Shown: positions 9,101-21,466 of the stretch, piece after piece
How positions within the stretch are numbered: the first letter of the stretch is position 1
Layout of the letters: the number at the start of each line of letters is the position of its first letter
Notes under the pieces: model-generated
Databases searched by the model: none
What the model was told of the DNA's origin: nothing
What the model saw: only the letters and a program-made list of their open reading frames with translations
NCBI GenBank assembly: GCA_949751835.1
Contig: CATKHK010000051.1
Location: 62,001 to 126,000 of the forward strand
DNA from: Blepharisma japonicum
Taxonomy: Eukaryota > Ciliophora > Heterotrichea > Heterotrichida > Blepharismidae
DNA length: 64,000 bases
Direction: 5' to 3'
Translations under genes and position numbers: made by a program

Positions 9101-10348
9101 ATGAAGGCCATCTTAATCTGTTGCCTTTTGATTCTAGTGGTCAGCCACGAAAGTGACTACCAAAACCTACTTTATGGAATATTACAAGGCGCAGAACTCA
9201 TCACTCCTATTACTCCTCTAAATTGTAAAACACTAATATCTCGGTTCCAAAAACCTTATTTATTTGATAGACCATGAAAAAAGGTGATTTCTGACGCAAG
9301 CGTGCTTTCAGAAACTTGCGGCTTTAATGCTGCTTATGAGACCCTGCAAGGCTTTATGCAATTTCCTCAAATTTTTGATAAATTCCTTATAAAGCTTGAT
9401 GATGCTATTGAAAACGATAGACTTTTCCCTGAAAGTAATCTGCAAAAATATGGGATATCAGTAGGGATGATTATGAAGCCATTTATAGCTTTGGTTATAC
9501 CTACTGTGCTGGACTTTGAGTTTTCTAACAAATTTATGTCCTTGAAATCAGGAAAACACCCTATCGCGATTTTTCATGGCCTAGGTGATAGCTGTTATTA
9601 CTCAGGAAATATTGAGTTTACAGAATATATTCGCAAAAATGTTGGAACATATACAAAATGCGTTGAAATTGGAGATGGGTCTAACAGCAGCTGACTTGAG
9701 CCTTTCCAATCGCAAGCAATTCAAGCATGTGAAAGGATCAAAGAAGACACAGAATATTCGAATGGGCTTAGCATTATTGGCTTATCCCAAGGTGGATTAA
9801 TCGCAAGATATATTGCAGAAGCATGCGGAGTGCCAGTCCATGTAATGGTGACAATAGGAACACCTCATATGGGAGTAACAACCATGCCCTATTGTTTGAA
9901 TGGATTTTACTGTGATGTCATAAATGATGTCACTAGTAAAGATGTCTATGGTCTTTTCAGCCAAAGCAATATAGGACCTCCTGGGTATTTTAAAGATCCT
10001 AATAATTATGAAAGTTATTTAGAAAATAGCAGCTTCTTAGCTGACTTGAATAATGAGAAAACTATTAATACCACTTACATAGAGAAAATGCAAAATTTGG
10101 AGTATTTAGTTCTCGTTAAATTCACAGAGGATTCTGCAATTTCACCTATAGAAAGTGCGTGGTTTGGATTCTTTGAGGGGGAAAATGTCGTCCCTTTTAA
10201 TCAAACTAAAAGTTATTTGAAAAACACACTTGGTCTGCAGAAACTTTATAGTGAAGATAAGCTTCATTTTATTGAGATTGAAGGTGAGCATCTAAATTTC
10301 ATCGAAGAAGAGTTTACTGAACTGATTTTACCTTATCTTTTGGATTAA
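9101..10348 (+). CDS. Palmitoyl-protein thioesterase (PPT1-like)
   Basis: Single exon of 415 residues with two in-frame TGA-coded Trp codons (9274-9285 region and about 9693); stop TAA. It begins with a signal peptide (MKAILICCLLILVVSH), as expected for a lysosomal enzyme. The core starts with PIAIFHGLGDSCYY, matching PPT1 HGMGDSC. The nucleophile motif is GLSQGGLIARYIAE (Gly-x-Ser-x-Gly, Ser at about residue 225). TIGTPHMGV, EDSAISPIESAWFGFF (catalytic Asp region, as in PPT1 DSIVDPVDSEWFGFY) and GEHLNFIEEEF (catalytic His) follow in the family order. The enzyme removes palmitate from proteins in lysosomes. An extra 110 or so residues lie before the core compared with animal PPT1; they are unlike anything I recognise. 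Confidence 0.9.
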
Positions 10349-10528
10349 TTTAATAGCTAAATTTCTACGTCTCCTTTAATTAACTGCTATTTTATCTAAT
10401 CCTATTATAGATTATCATAAATTCTACACTTTTATATATTTTAATGTTAAAAATGTGTATAAAGCGAAATTGGACGGTTTCACTTATCTACCCAGTCAAT
10501 TTAACAATAAATAATTTTGCTATCCATA

Positions 10529-13500
10529 ATGTTTTTTGCTGTTTTATACCTAGTCTATTATCCTCAAGTCTTAGCGAACGTTTATCAAATATTCTCCCAA
10601 AAATATTCTCAAGTCTTCAACAACTCTACCCCTCTTGAAATCAACATTTCCGAATCTTTCATGTCTGAAGAAAAAAATCAAGGAATTTTTGGGTTTTCTT
10701 TCTGGTTTAAGCCTTCCAATGAAATTGTAACAACGACGAGCATTTTTTGGAAAATTCACAATAAAAAGTATTAATCATTTAGCAATCCAGAATATATTAT
10801 TGCTCTTTTATATTCATCAGCCATTTCTCGCCAAAAGAAAAAATCATATACAATATCACTTCAATTATTAGACGGAGTGTATAGAGAAGAATCAAATTCT
10901 TTTGTAAATATAATGCAGGTATCATCAGATCATTGAATTTTTATAGGATTGTCACGAGATAGTGATATAGGAAGCTTGATATTTTATCTTAATCAAAATG
11001 GGATAATTGACCAAGTTTCGAAAAATATTGAGCCACCATTATGCTATATTTCTTTAGAGTCCGTAATATCATTCGAAAGTTTGAATTTGGCCTATTGGAT
11101 TGCAGATTTTAAATTTTACTATAATATTTTCTATGATTTATCTGACTGGGACTCTGAATACCAAAATGCTATATCGTGTCCAGGATCTTTAAAATGCTCA
11201 TCAACTAGCATTTCCTATGGAATTTGTGATCAATGATGCTCTACTCAACCTGATTGATTTTTTCCTTTAATTCAGCCTTCTTTATATTCTAGCCAGCCTT
11301 ATTTAAAAATAGAAGACCAAAGCTATAATAAACTATTGAGCAATATATATCCAAAAATAAATTTTTCTGAAAAAGATTGAAAAAATTTTTCTATTTCAGG
11401 CTGATTTTTTATAGATCAATGCAATACAACTATGACGAGCTTTATTAAAATTGGATTGACTTGGGAAACAATTTATGGCTTAACAAACACATATCTATAT
11501 GTTGAGCTAGTCGACAGTAATCCTGGATATTATTGTGATATATTGCAGGTAAGAATCACAGATTTATATGGGCCAGACACTTTGATAGCAAGCTCTTCAA
11601 GTTTTAATTTTCTTTCTAATTGAATATTTTTCGCAATAACATGTGACTCCACATCAAAAATATTAACTTTATATACAGAAATAAATGATTTTCCCCAAAC
11701 TATATTTCCTCCCACCAGCTGGTCAGTGAGTTTTAATTCAATTTTATCAATTCATCTTAACGATGCTCTTGTTTATATAGGAGGGACAAATATTGATAAT
11801 TATTATTCTGGGAATTTTGCAGATATTCGATTATATCCTGATACACTAATTGATAATATTTTATCAATGCCAAACAACATAATTAGTCCTTCTGCTTATC
11901 TTGACCCATTTTGCAAGGAATGGTTATCCATATGATATTGCAAGTCTTGCACATCTGGATATTATCTTAGCAATGGAATTTGCAAAAGTAATTTATAATT
12001 AGAATGTCATTTTGCTTGTGCGTCCTGTGAAAATGGAGACACAGATGCAGATTGCATTAGTTGCGCCAACAAATATTTTTCTCAGCCTGGACATTCATCT
12101 ATATGCCTTAGCTATTGTCCAAAAGGATATTCTCCAGATTCTGTTTTAAAAAAATGTGTGGGGGCATCAGGAACTATTGCAAATATTAATTTTGCTGACA
12201 ATTTGCTAGGAAATTTCATTTCTTCAGATATTAATTACCAATTTGGATTACTTAATGATACTTATTATCCAGAATTTGAATTGTTTGACCCAAAGCCAGC
12301 AAATAAGCGAGGAATTTATTTTTCTAGTACAGCAATAATTTATCTTATCCCAAAACCATTTAAAAATCTAATTAGTTCTGATTTTTCTTTAGAAATGTGA
12401 ATTAATATGAATGCAAATGGAGGGGTTTTATTTTCAATTTCATCTTCAGTCAATGGGACATTATATTGGAGCTATAAACACAACATTGTAGAGAGTTTAT
12501 GCTTCGACATTCAAAATAATCAGCTTGGTTTTAAGATAATGAATAGAGATGGGAATATGCAAAAAATCGAGTCAAGACAATTAGAAATTCATAGAAAGAA
12601 AAATGAATGGGCACTTTATGCTCTTTCAGTAGGATTTGAGGATACTTTAAAATTATCAAAAGTCATAGTCATGAAAAACCAATATTATGAAATTCATAAT
12701 TTAGAATATTTTTATCGAGAAATATCTCTCAATAATTTAACAACTATTGGATATCCCAATAGATCTTTTAATGGATTTCTCTATAGCTTTGCAATGTACA
12801 ATTATAAAAAAAGTTTTTCACAGATGATGCTGAATTTAGGATCTTGTCAAGAGTGCTCTGCATGCCCTTTACCTTATAATCATTGTTTGCCTACCTGTAA
12901 CGAGCATCAATATGTGGATGCAAATGAAAATTGCCAAGAATGTCCAAGCTCTTGTAGCTGACCATGCTCAAGATATGGTACTTGCAACTTATGCTATGAC
13001 GATTTATGCTATTTATGCACGAAATATGAAATTGGAGCCTGCATAAAGTGTGTAGATCATGCATTTTTGAATTATGGAGAGTGTAAATGTGAAAATGGAT
13101 ACTTTAAAGAAGGATCTCATTGTATTGATTATTGCCAAGACGGATTTTTCTTTGATGCTAATACAAATCAATGTATGGGCTGTCCAAAAAACTGTAAATC
13201 TTGCTATGATCAAAACACATGTAAAATGTGCTTTTCTGGATTTATTCTTGAAAAAAATGAATGTAAATGTCCTGAAGGGTATTATTTAAATTCTAAAGAA
13301 AATTGTTCTCAATGTGATAAATCCTGCATTAATTGCTCTATCAAATCAACCAACTGTACATCTTGCGCCAAAGATTTTATATTATTTGGGAATAACACTT
13401 GTTATCCTTGCGAAGTATTTCAAGGATATGGGAAATTGTTTTCAATACCTTTAAAGAATTTTACTAGTGGCAATCTAGAAGAATTAGCACAAAACTGTAA

Positions 13501-15292
13501 AGAAATTTGTGGAGATGGGATCAATATGGGTGAAAAGCAATGTGATGATGGAAATATTCTTAATGGAGATGGTTGCTCAGCAAATTGTCAAGTTGAATAT
13601 GGGTGATTTTGCAGTGGAGGAAGTTTTGACTCCCCTGATGCATGTGAAGATACAACTTTGCCTTATCCAATCCTTTCATATTTTGGTCAAAATGATGAAG
13701 GCTATTTAATATTATTGTCTTTCAGTGAGCTTGTAGAAACATCTATTGAGATGAAGAGCAATATTGAAATAGCAGTTGGTAGTAATAAAAAGTTTGAGTG
13801 GGGTTTAGAGCTGCGAAATGATACTTATATGATTAATTTGGCTATGTATGAAAGTGTTCCTTCAGAAACAAAACTACTTGTGACATTTTTGAACCCAGAA
13901 GCAATCTCTGATAAGAATGGGAACCATATGAATCAAAAAATATCCGAACTTGTTTTAGGAAAATCATTTACATATAAACTTGGCCAAGCAATGAAATCAA
14001 GCATCACAACGGTCGCAGCTACAGCCATAGCCAGTGGACTTTCAATTTCAGTTTTTTCTTCAAATGTTAACTTACAAGGAATTTGGGGTATGATTGAGAT
14101 GATGCAGATCCAAAATTATCTTATATTCTTATCTTTGGATTACCCTGAAAATTTAAAAACGTATCTAAGTGCCCTTTGAATCGCGAATGGAAATTTTTTG
14201 CCAAATCCATTCCAGATTTTTTTTATCAAAAATGATCCATTTTCAGACCCTCCTGAAGCCTTTCTAAATGAGGGGTTTAATACTGATTTTTTAATGAATT
14301 CAGGTGAATTTATTGCTTTATGGATCATCCTTTTTGCTGGATTTTTAGTTTCAATTATCTTATATAAGTTGGTACCTAATAAGAAATTTGTCAAATGACT
14401 TAAAAAGTCTTATTTTTATTCGTTTTGATTAAGAGTTGGTATTGAATCATTTTTAGGTTTATGCTTATCAACATTTTTGCAATGAAATGAGTTGAATACG
14501 CCAAATCAAAATTTTGGATATTATTCTATTATATTAAGTTTTTTGGCATTCATCTATATAATTATTACATATTTACTTGTGCTTTGGCAAGTTTCAACCA
14601 AAAATATCAATGAATTAAATAAAAAATCACAATTAAGAAGATTTGGAATTTTATATGAAAATTTCAAAAAAGATAAAAAAATTAATGCTTCTTTTCTGCT
14701 ATTCCAAAATACTCGTAGATTGCTCTTTACAGCATTCTGTGTATTCTTATATGAATTCACACAAATTCAAGCTATTTTTTCATTTTTACTTTTACTTTTA
14801 TATACATTTTTTTTGATTTTATTGAAACCGTACAATAGTTTACTTGGTAATATCATGAATATTTCTAGTGAAATTTTATATTTCTTATCACATTGTATTA
14901 TTTTAAAATTTCTAGACAACAAATTAACAAATTCAGAGCGTACTCTTCTTGGATGGGCTGTTATTTTCTTACTTAGTTTAGCTTTATTAATCCATTTAAT
15001 TGGAAATTTCATTGAACAAATTAAATGAGTAGCCTCTGCTATTAATAATTTGAAGGACTTACTAATGAAGAATTTTCATAACAAATTTTTTGTAGATAGG
15101 AAGTGTATAATTTTAGACACAAGTTCAGGCATGATGGTGGATGACGAAAATGCCAAACATATTAATTATTATGAAGAAAATAAAGAGGTATGTGTAGAGA
15201 ATAATGCTCCTTATGAGCAATTTTCTTCAATTATATATACAATTCAAGAAGAATCATATGAAGAAAGCGAAGTTGTTGTTGAGGATTTGTAG
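10529..15292 (+). CDS. Large Cys-rich, LamG-like multi-pass cell-surface protein
   Basis: Three exons, 10529-10767, 10783-11987 and 12003-15292, with 15-nt introns GTATTAATCATTTAG and GTAATTTATAATTAG; 1577 residues with many TGA-coded Trp. The start ATG at 10529 follows an in-frame stop and opens a signal peptide (MFFAVLYLVYYPQVLA). The ectodomain has concanavalin/LamG-like beta regions (about 20-480 and 533-764), a furin/EGF-like Cys-rich stretch (about 480-530 and 765-985; CMGCPKNCKSCYDQNTCKMC) and one Myxococcus-type Cys repeat near 985-1020 (CGDGINMGEKQCDDGN...GDGCSANC). The C-terminal third is hydrophobic with about six or seven membrane segments (for example GEFIALWIILFAGFLVSIIL, YYSIILSFLAFIYIIITYLL, LLGWAVIFLLSLALLIHLIG) and an acidic cytosolic tail ending VVVEDL. 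This layout is common in large ciliate surface proteins. The ligand is unknown. Confidence 0.82.
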
Positions 15293-15595
15293 TTATCGCT
15301 AAATAATTTTATCACTATTATTTTATAAATGGCGTGCTTCTACAAGACTTTATTTGTTACTGCAAATCAAAATTTAATAATATAATTATGATTGCAGTAA
15401 TTTCCTGTTGACTATTGGATTTAATAGGCTATGCCATGTTAAAAACTAAAAGTACCTTCCCTTTTTAAATAGAGAATTAATCAGTTATTCATAAATTTGC
15501 TTAAATTATAGATTTCATATTCAATTAAAATTATATTATAAACTTATTAATCACTGATCAATTTTGTAATCTTTTCTTTATAAAGGATTAATTTA
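15293..15595. other. Convergent intergenic region
   Basis: 303 AT-rich bases between two convergent genes; nothing recognised beyond the two 3' ends. Confidence 0.45.
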
Positions 15596-16960
15596 CTAAA
15601 TAAATTCTTTTGAGTTATCAAGAGTATCGAGGAGCATCACCCAAACGGACTGCAATTTTGTATTATTTTCCATGATTTTAGCTGAAAACTCGCAAAAATT
15701 GTTAAAGGCCAAAAGTAAAAGCGCACTTGAAACTTTCATACTTTGCGTCCTAGACTGATTATTAAAAATGCCGTATCTTTGCTTAGTAAGGTTTATAAGG
15801 TCTAAAAGATCTTTCCCAACTGGCTTATTTTTTTCTAAAAGATTTCTTTGCTTATTTACGTTTTTTATATAATCCTGATAAGTTTGATCTTTTTCTTTAA
15901 TTAAATCAATTAGAGGTGAGGATTGCTGTGACGAATATTTCAAAACAGCAGCTAAATATTCATTTATAATACTACTTTGATTTTTATTTATTTCTGCCCA
16001 TTTTGAAAAACTCTCTGAAACTTTTCCATATAGATTTTTTTCTAATTTTAGATTTGGCGAAAAAATTTCAGGTAATTTTTCTAAATTTTTAGAAATTTCT
16101 GAAAAGTTTATTATTGAAGAATTTAAAGCTGCTATTTGGTTTGAAATTTTTCCTGCTTCTTTAGACAACTTTTGAATTAAATTGGTATAGCGAGTAAAAT
16201 ATTCATTGATTCTAGGATAAAATTCATCATTTATGCTATAATCACAATTTATCATTCCATCTACAGATAGAATTCCTGTTGAATTAGCGCTTTTTCTTAA
16301 TTTACTACTAACCTGTTTTTTAAATTCTTTCAGTTCTTCAGGGTTCTCTTCTTTAAGAAACTTAATAAAAATAGAGCTTCTTTTGATAAATTCAAAAGAA
16401 TTTAAAGTTTCTAAAAAAATTTCTAAAATTTTTTGTTGCTTTCCTAATTGAGAATCAGAAAATTTTATTTTGCATTTTTTATTTGGCAGATTTGGAATAT
16501 AATAGCTAGGAAATTGAAAAGCTAGAGCATCTCGCAGCCATATAAAATCTGGATATTTCCTGTTTACAGTTCATCCTAGAGGTAAAGTGATAACAGAATA
16601 ATTAATATGATTTGTTATTGATTTTCTATCTTGTGTTGGATCAGAAATTGATATTAAAATTTTCGTTGCTTGACCTGTCAATTCAGTAGGAGGCAATTCT
16701 TGGCAGCCAATCGTATCATAAAGGCATTCCTGGCTTTCAATATTTTGATTATTTTCTAAAGTGCTATCCTGCTTTGAGTATAAAATTTGAAAATTCTCTA
16801 CACAATTTTTAAGCTCTTCTAAAGTCCAATGATCAATATTAGAACTTTTCACTTTTTCACAATATGAAATAAAAGCTTCAGAGTCAAATTTTTTTCCAAG
16901 GATTTCATCATGCAAATATTCTTGCTTGGCCTTTCTCTGAGCTTCAATTCCTTCCTCCAT
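15596..16960 (-). CDS. PX-BAR sorting nexin-like protein
   Basis: Single exon of 454 residues with a TGA-coded Trp at 16571-16573; stop TAG. An N-terminal segment of about 90 residues (MEEGIEAQRKAKQEYL...) precedes a PX domain at about 95-220: TKILISISDP, then the phosphoinositide-binding core RKYPDFIWLRDALAFQFPSY, YIPNLPNKK (the PPxK-like loop) and a FLxxL helix (ILEIFLETLNSFEFIKRSSI). The rest is a long helical region rich in Lys, Asn and Leu, consistent with a BAR domain (residues 235-454). SNX-BAR proteins bind PI3P on endosomes and tubulate membranes during recycling. It begins 15 bases after the stop of the lipase maturation factor gene on the same strand, yet there is no sign the two share a transcript. 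Confidence 0.8.
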
Positions 16961-16975
16961 TTATACTAAAATTAT

Positions 16976-19033
16976 TTAAATCTTTAAACTTTTACTTTTA
17001 ATTAATAGCCTGCTTATTATAAGTGAAATTCCAAATCCTAAAGAAATTCCAAAAACCGGGACATAATGCATAGGATGAATATTTGGAGCATTTTTCTTCA
17101 TATCATTAGGATTAGGATAACCCCACTGCTTCCAATTATTCGTTAATAATGTGTCGTTAATAGATTTGCTTGGTAGCCAGTCCCTGATATATTTTCTTCT
17201 CCACCAATTTTTTGGTTGATTTTTTATGATAGCATTGATGACTCCTTCTAGAAAAGTTTCTTTGCCATTTTTTCATTCATGTCCTTCATATGTTGTAAAA
17301 TTATAATTGTAAATTTGAATTCTTATATAATTTGGAGGATTTTCTTCAAAAGGATTTTTTTCAAGCAAGGTATTCACGCTTGGGCTGCTATAAAAGAGCC
17401 TATTTAATAATGCAATCATTCAAGGAGAGCTTCTTAAGTCTCCTAAAGCGGCAAACCACATTTGCCAGTCAAGACGAGGCTGATGAGGAATATTAATTTT
17501 TGGAGCTAGGGTAATATTTTGAGGTTTATAGGTAAACTCGTAGTCTTTTCATATTTTTTGGTCATAAGACCCTTGTATGATTAATTCAGGTCTGCCGCCA
17601 ACTCCAGTCATTCTTCGAAAGAGCCCATATGAATTTGTTAATTGGTAAGGAGATGTCAATTCATATGATCTTTCTATAATCATAGGAGAAGGCAAAATAA
17701 GACCTTTATAATTACTGTCAATACCTTTAAGAAATGGTGATAAACTTGAGCAATAAATAATTATCAAAATTAATAATGGAGGAATGCTGAGAGGAATTTG
17801 CTTTAGATGATGAATTAAATACCGTCCTGTGTTTATGATAATAAATATTGGAATCAAAGAAAGAGCATAAAGAAAATAAGGATGGTTTAGCTAATTGACA
17901 ATTACGATTTTTCTTTGCTGTGAAAGAGTTCAGTCAAGTTTTCCTTTAATTAGGGTATAAGGATTGAGAAAGAAGTATATAATTAAAGCTGAAAATAAAA
18001 TCTAAATAAGTAATACTCAAGAAAGGTGATGCAAAATTCAATGCTTTTCTGTTTTTACTTGTAGTTCAACTACAGGAAATCCTAAAATTTTCCCTAAAAA
18101 TTTAACTAATCACTTGAAATTTAATAAAAAATAATCATCTAGCATTGATATAAGTCTAAATAATTTTTACAGCCCTATCGTTAGAATGTTAAAAAAATTG
18201 TAATTCCCACTAATAAGTATCAAAATCTGTGCTAAAAAATGTATTAAAACCCCAAAGATCCTAAGGTATCTTAAAGGAGAATAGTATAAAATTGATGTAA
18301 AAATCATTGAAAAATAAGTAAATCCTACAGATAATTTTTGAATTACGTGAGGAAGTTGATGGAAATATCATGAAAAAGGCGTAGGTAAACATTGTGTTTC
18401 ATAGTGATAAAAAAGTGCAGATAAATTTCATCATGTTGGGCACTCAGATAGCAACTTAACATTTCCACTACTAAAAATATATCTAAATGAAAGCCATCTA
18501 AGCATTTCTCTTGCAATTAATTGTATTCAACTAGTGCTTTCAGCACTTTGAAATATCGGAATCCTAGCATAAAATATCATTAAAAAGCCAGATTCTATAA
18601 TTAAAATATCCCATTGAAATGATAAAAATGTTCTACCAATTGAAAAAAATGTATAAAAACATGCCCAAAGAACTATAAAAGAGATCGCATTATTAAATCT
18701 ATTGGTAAATAAACAAAGATTTGAAAAGACAATCCCAGTCATGCAGATCTATATAAAATTTACAATGTACATTGTCGTATCAGTGTCAGAAAAATCCAAA
18801 AGTACTGGAAATATCGACTTTAAAAAATCAAGGATAGGTAAGTAATCTCAATATAAAAAAGGAAGCTGATAATTATTTGCAATAGCATGATCAACTACTA
18901 TTTTTGCTGGTAAAATTCCATCAGAGCCTCAAAGTCCTGCAATTTGTACATAGTTAGAAATAAAAGCAGATAAATAGCAAAATGCAAAAATTTTAGTCGC
19001 AATTCCTCGCTGTATCGTGATTTCTAGATCCAT
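16976..19033 (-). CDS. Lipase maturation factor (LMF1/LMF2-like)
   Basis: Five exons (19033-18764, 18748-18171, 18155-18017, 18001-17906, 17890-16976) with four 15-nt introns: 18749-18763, 18156-18170, 18002-18016 and 17891-17905; 665 residues, many Trp as TGA. The N-terminus [20 protein letters not shown]...[10 protein letters not shown] matches the family start, and [19 protein letters not shown] matches the conserved QWDxLLxExGFL motif. About seven to nine membrane helices follow. The C-terminal lumenal domain has [12 protein letters not shown] and a Trp/Pro-rich stretch ([15 protein letters not shown]) that fits the LMF DUF1222 region, ending in a last helix. LMF1 is an ER membrane protein needed to fold dimeric lipases; LMF2 is the alternative. 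Its ATG faces the next gene's ATG across 22 bases. Confidence 0.87.
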
Positions 19034-19055
19034 TTTCTATCCTTAAATTTTAATT
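19034..19055. promoter_or_regulatory. 22-bp bidirectional start region
   Basis: The whole space between two divergent start codons (LMF gene on minus, coiled-coil gene on plus). Both 5' UTRs and any promoter elements must lie here or overlap the coding sequences. No TATA-like box can be singled out in such AT-rich DNA. Confidence 0.6.
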
Positions 19056-21092
19056 ATGGATTTGGGAGGCGTTATTTCAGTTGAAAATTTTGACCCAACT
19101 TCACACAAACCGATAGATTCCCCTCGATCTCTCGAAGCCTGCAAAAGGCATGGAATCGAGCCTTCTGAACTATTTCAAATTTCTCGAGATCAAGCATCTA
19201 AAAAGCTTGGCATAAATGCCCCATCAGCTATGATAGATTTATATATAGAAAGATATGAACTTCGCCGTCAAAAAGAAGTAGAACTTGTAAAAAGTGAAAG
19301 GAAACATCTTATGAGGAACTCTTCAGCAAATTCATCCAGATCAGTTTCAAGGCATCACTCAAAAAGCACATTTTTAATCCAAGAAGAAGAAAAACAATTA
19401 GAAAAATTAAAACGAAAAAGAGAAATTGAAGTAGCACAGCTATATGAGCAAGAAAGAATAAAACAAGAACTATTAGCAAAATTCTCAGAAAAGGAAAGAA
19501 AGGCCCAAGAAAAGGAATATGAAAGAAAAAAGAAACTAGAGCAAGAGAGAAAAATGAGGGAAGCTAGAAGTCTTCAAGAAGTGGAAAGAAAAAGAATAGA
19601 AGAAGAAAATTTCCAAATGGAAATTAAACGGAAGCAGGAAGAGCAGTTTCAACAAGAACAGATGAGGCTAAGAGAAAAGGCGAAAATAGAAAAAAGAATG
19701 AAAAAAGAAGCCAAGGCAAGGGATGATGAACTAAAGAGAAGACAAGAAATGCTGAAGCAGCAAACTATGGAAATTGAAAATCAGAAGCATCAAATGATTG
19801 AAAGCAAAAGAAAAGAAATGATGCATAGAGAAAAACAGAGGCTGAAGTCTTTGCAGTTAAAACAGAAAAGACTGAAAGAAGAGAACGATTTAAAGCAAAA
19901 AGAAAAAGATGAAAGAATTAGGCTAGCTAAAACAAACTTAGAAAATTTAACAAAAGATAAGCTCAAGGAATATAAAAGAAAAGAAGAAATGACTGAGATG
20001 AAAAGAAGACATTTTGAAAAGAAAAGAGAAGCATTGAAAAAGCTAGTTCAAGAACAATCAGAAAGAAAAAAATTAGAAATTCAGCAGGTTATTGAAAATA
20101 ACCAAGAAATGATTGAAGCAAGAAAAAATGATTATTTAAATAGTATGAAAGAAGCTGAATTACGAAAAAGAATTCAAGAAAAGCAGAAAAAAGAAGAATT
20201 AGAGCGCAAAAAAGAAGAAGAAAAATTAAAAGAAATGGAAAGACAGTTTGTAAAAGAAAGATGCAACCAAATTGAAATGGAAAGAATTAAAGAAATTAAA
20301 TTCAAGCAAAAATTAGCAGAAAAAAAGCTCAGAAAATTAAATAAAATGAAAGATGAAGAACGAAAACGAGAAGAAATCTTGAAGGAAATAAAAAGCATAG
20401 AAAAACAAGACGAAATTAAAAGAATTGAAAGAAAGCAAGAATATCAAAGAGAAATGGTAAGGAAAAAGCTTCAGCAAGAAAATGAAAGGATAAATAATTT
20501 AATGAAAGAAAGGGAAAGAATTTACCAATCACGACAAAAAGTTCGTTCTCAAATTGAAATGGAAAAAACAAAAATTGCTGAAAAATTTAATTCATCAAGG
20601 AATAAAGGCGATTCACAATTTCTCCTATCTTATGAAAACTCCATGGTTTCTACGGGAGATCAATTCAATACTGCTTTAGAAAAGAAGAAAGCTTCTTCGG
20701 CTAAAAGTAACAGACTAATCATTAAAGCTTTCTCAAAGCAAAGTCATGAATCATCTAGAAGAATTTTTCATTCCCCCAAGCCTCTATCCGCAACAAGCCC
20801 AAACCGATATAAATCAACCAAAGAGAAAATGAAAGCAGAAGCCAAAAAAATTATAAAAGAACTGCAAAAGAAAAGCAAAAAAACAATGAGAAGGATTATC
20901 AAAGAAGAAGTTAAAAGAGAAGAAGAACGACAGGCAATTTTAGATTCAATAAGAGATCCTGGGGAAAGAAAAAGAATTAATTTTATTTTTGATGAAGAAA
21001 AAGAAAGATGTGAAGAACAAAAAAAAGAAATTAAGAGAAAGTTAAAAGATGATGTTCAGAGAGTTTCTATGATGTATCATAGCTTAGAGTAA
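19056..21092 (+). CDS. Long charged coiled-coil protein, CCDC177-like N-terminus
   Basis: Single exon, 678 residues, stop TAA. After 20 residues comes DSPRSLEACKRHGIEPSELF, a short motif that resembles the N-terminal SPRSLEAC motif of the animal coiled-coil protein CCDC177; residues 35-75 then continue as a helical domain. From about 75 to 510 the protein is nearly pure Lys/Glu/Arg/Gln coiled coil (KRKQEEQFQQEQMRLREKAK and similar). A Ser-rich linker (about 520-590) and a second short basic coiled coil complete it. Such proteins often sit on microtubules, basal bodies or cortical fibres, which would suit a ciliate cortex, but localisation is inference. The resemblance to CCDC177 is from memory of the motif and should be treated as tentative. 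Confidence 0.7.
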   Translation: MDLGGVISVENFDPTSHKPIDSPRSLEACKRHGIEPSELFQISRDQASKKLGINAPSAMIDLYIERYELRRQKEVELVKSERKHLMRNSSANSSRSVSRHHSKSTFLIQEEEKQLEKLKRKREIEVAQLYEQERIKQELLAKFSEKERKAQEKEYERKKKLEQERKMREARSLQEVERKRIEEENFQMEIKRKQEEQFQQEQMRLREKAKIEKRMKKEAKARDDELKRRQEMLKQQTMEIENQKHQMIESKRKEMMHREKQRLKSLQLKQKRLKEENDLKQKEKDERIRLAKTNLENLTKDKLKEYKRKEEMTEMKRRHFEKKREALKKLVQEQSERKKLEIQQVIENNQEMIEARKNDYLNSMKEAELRKRIQEKQKKEELERKKEEEKLKEMERQFVKERCNQIEMERIKEIKFKQKLAEKKLRKLNKMKDEERKREEILKEIKSIEKQDEIKRIERKQEYQREMVRKKLQQENERINNLMKERERIYQSRQKVRSQIEMEKTKIAEKFNSSRNKGDSQFLLSYENSMVSTGDQFNTALEKKKASSAKSNRLIIKAFSKQSHESSRRIFHSPKPLSATSPNRYKSTKEKMKAEAKKIIKELQKKSKKTMRRIIKEEVKREEERQAILDSIRDPGERKRINFIFDEEKERCEEQKKEIKRKLKDDVQRVSMMYHSLE

Positions 21093-21466
21093 GAAATGAA
21101 ATACAGGATAATACATATAATTTATATTAATTAAATATTTCATATAGTGGGAGGAATAGAAATTTATTGCTTTTATAATATATAGGAATAATTTATTCTT
21201 TGAAAACAATATTTTCCTTGATGATTAGTATATATGCATAAGAATAGCGCGCATAGCTATAGCCTTATTTTAATTTTAATCAATAAAATTCAAACCCTTT
21301 ATAAACTTTTTAAATAATCCAATTCATCATTAATAACACCATTTTCTTATAAAATTCCTATAAACGCTTCATTTTGGAAATTTTTGCTTCGCATTTACTA
21401 ATTATTGAATTCTTATATTATTAAGTCTTATAAACACATTTTCTGCCATCTAAATAATACAATTTA
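21093..21466. other. Intergenic spacer
   Basis: 374 AT-rich bases between two same-strand genes. No gene, repeat or RNA seen. Confidence 0.45.
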
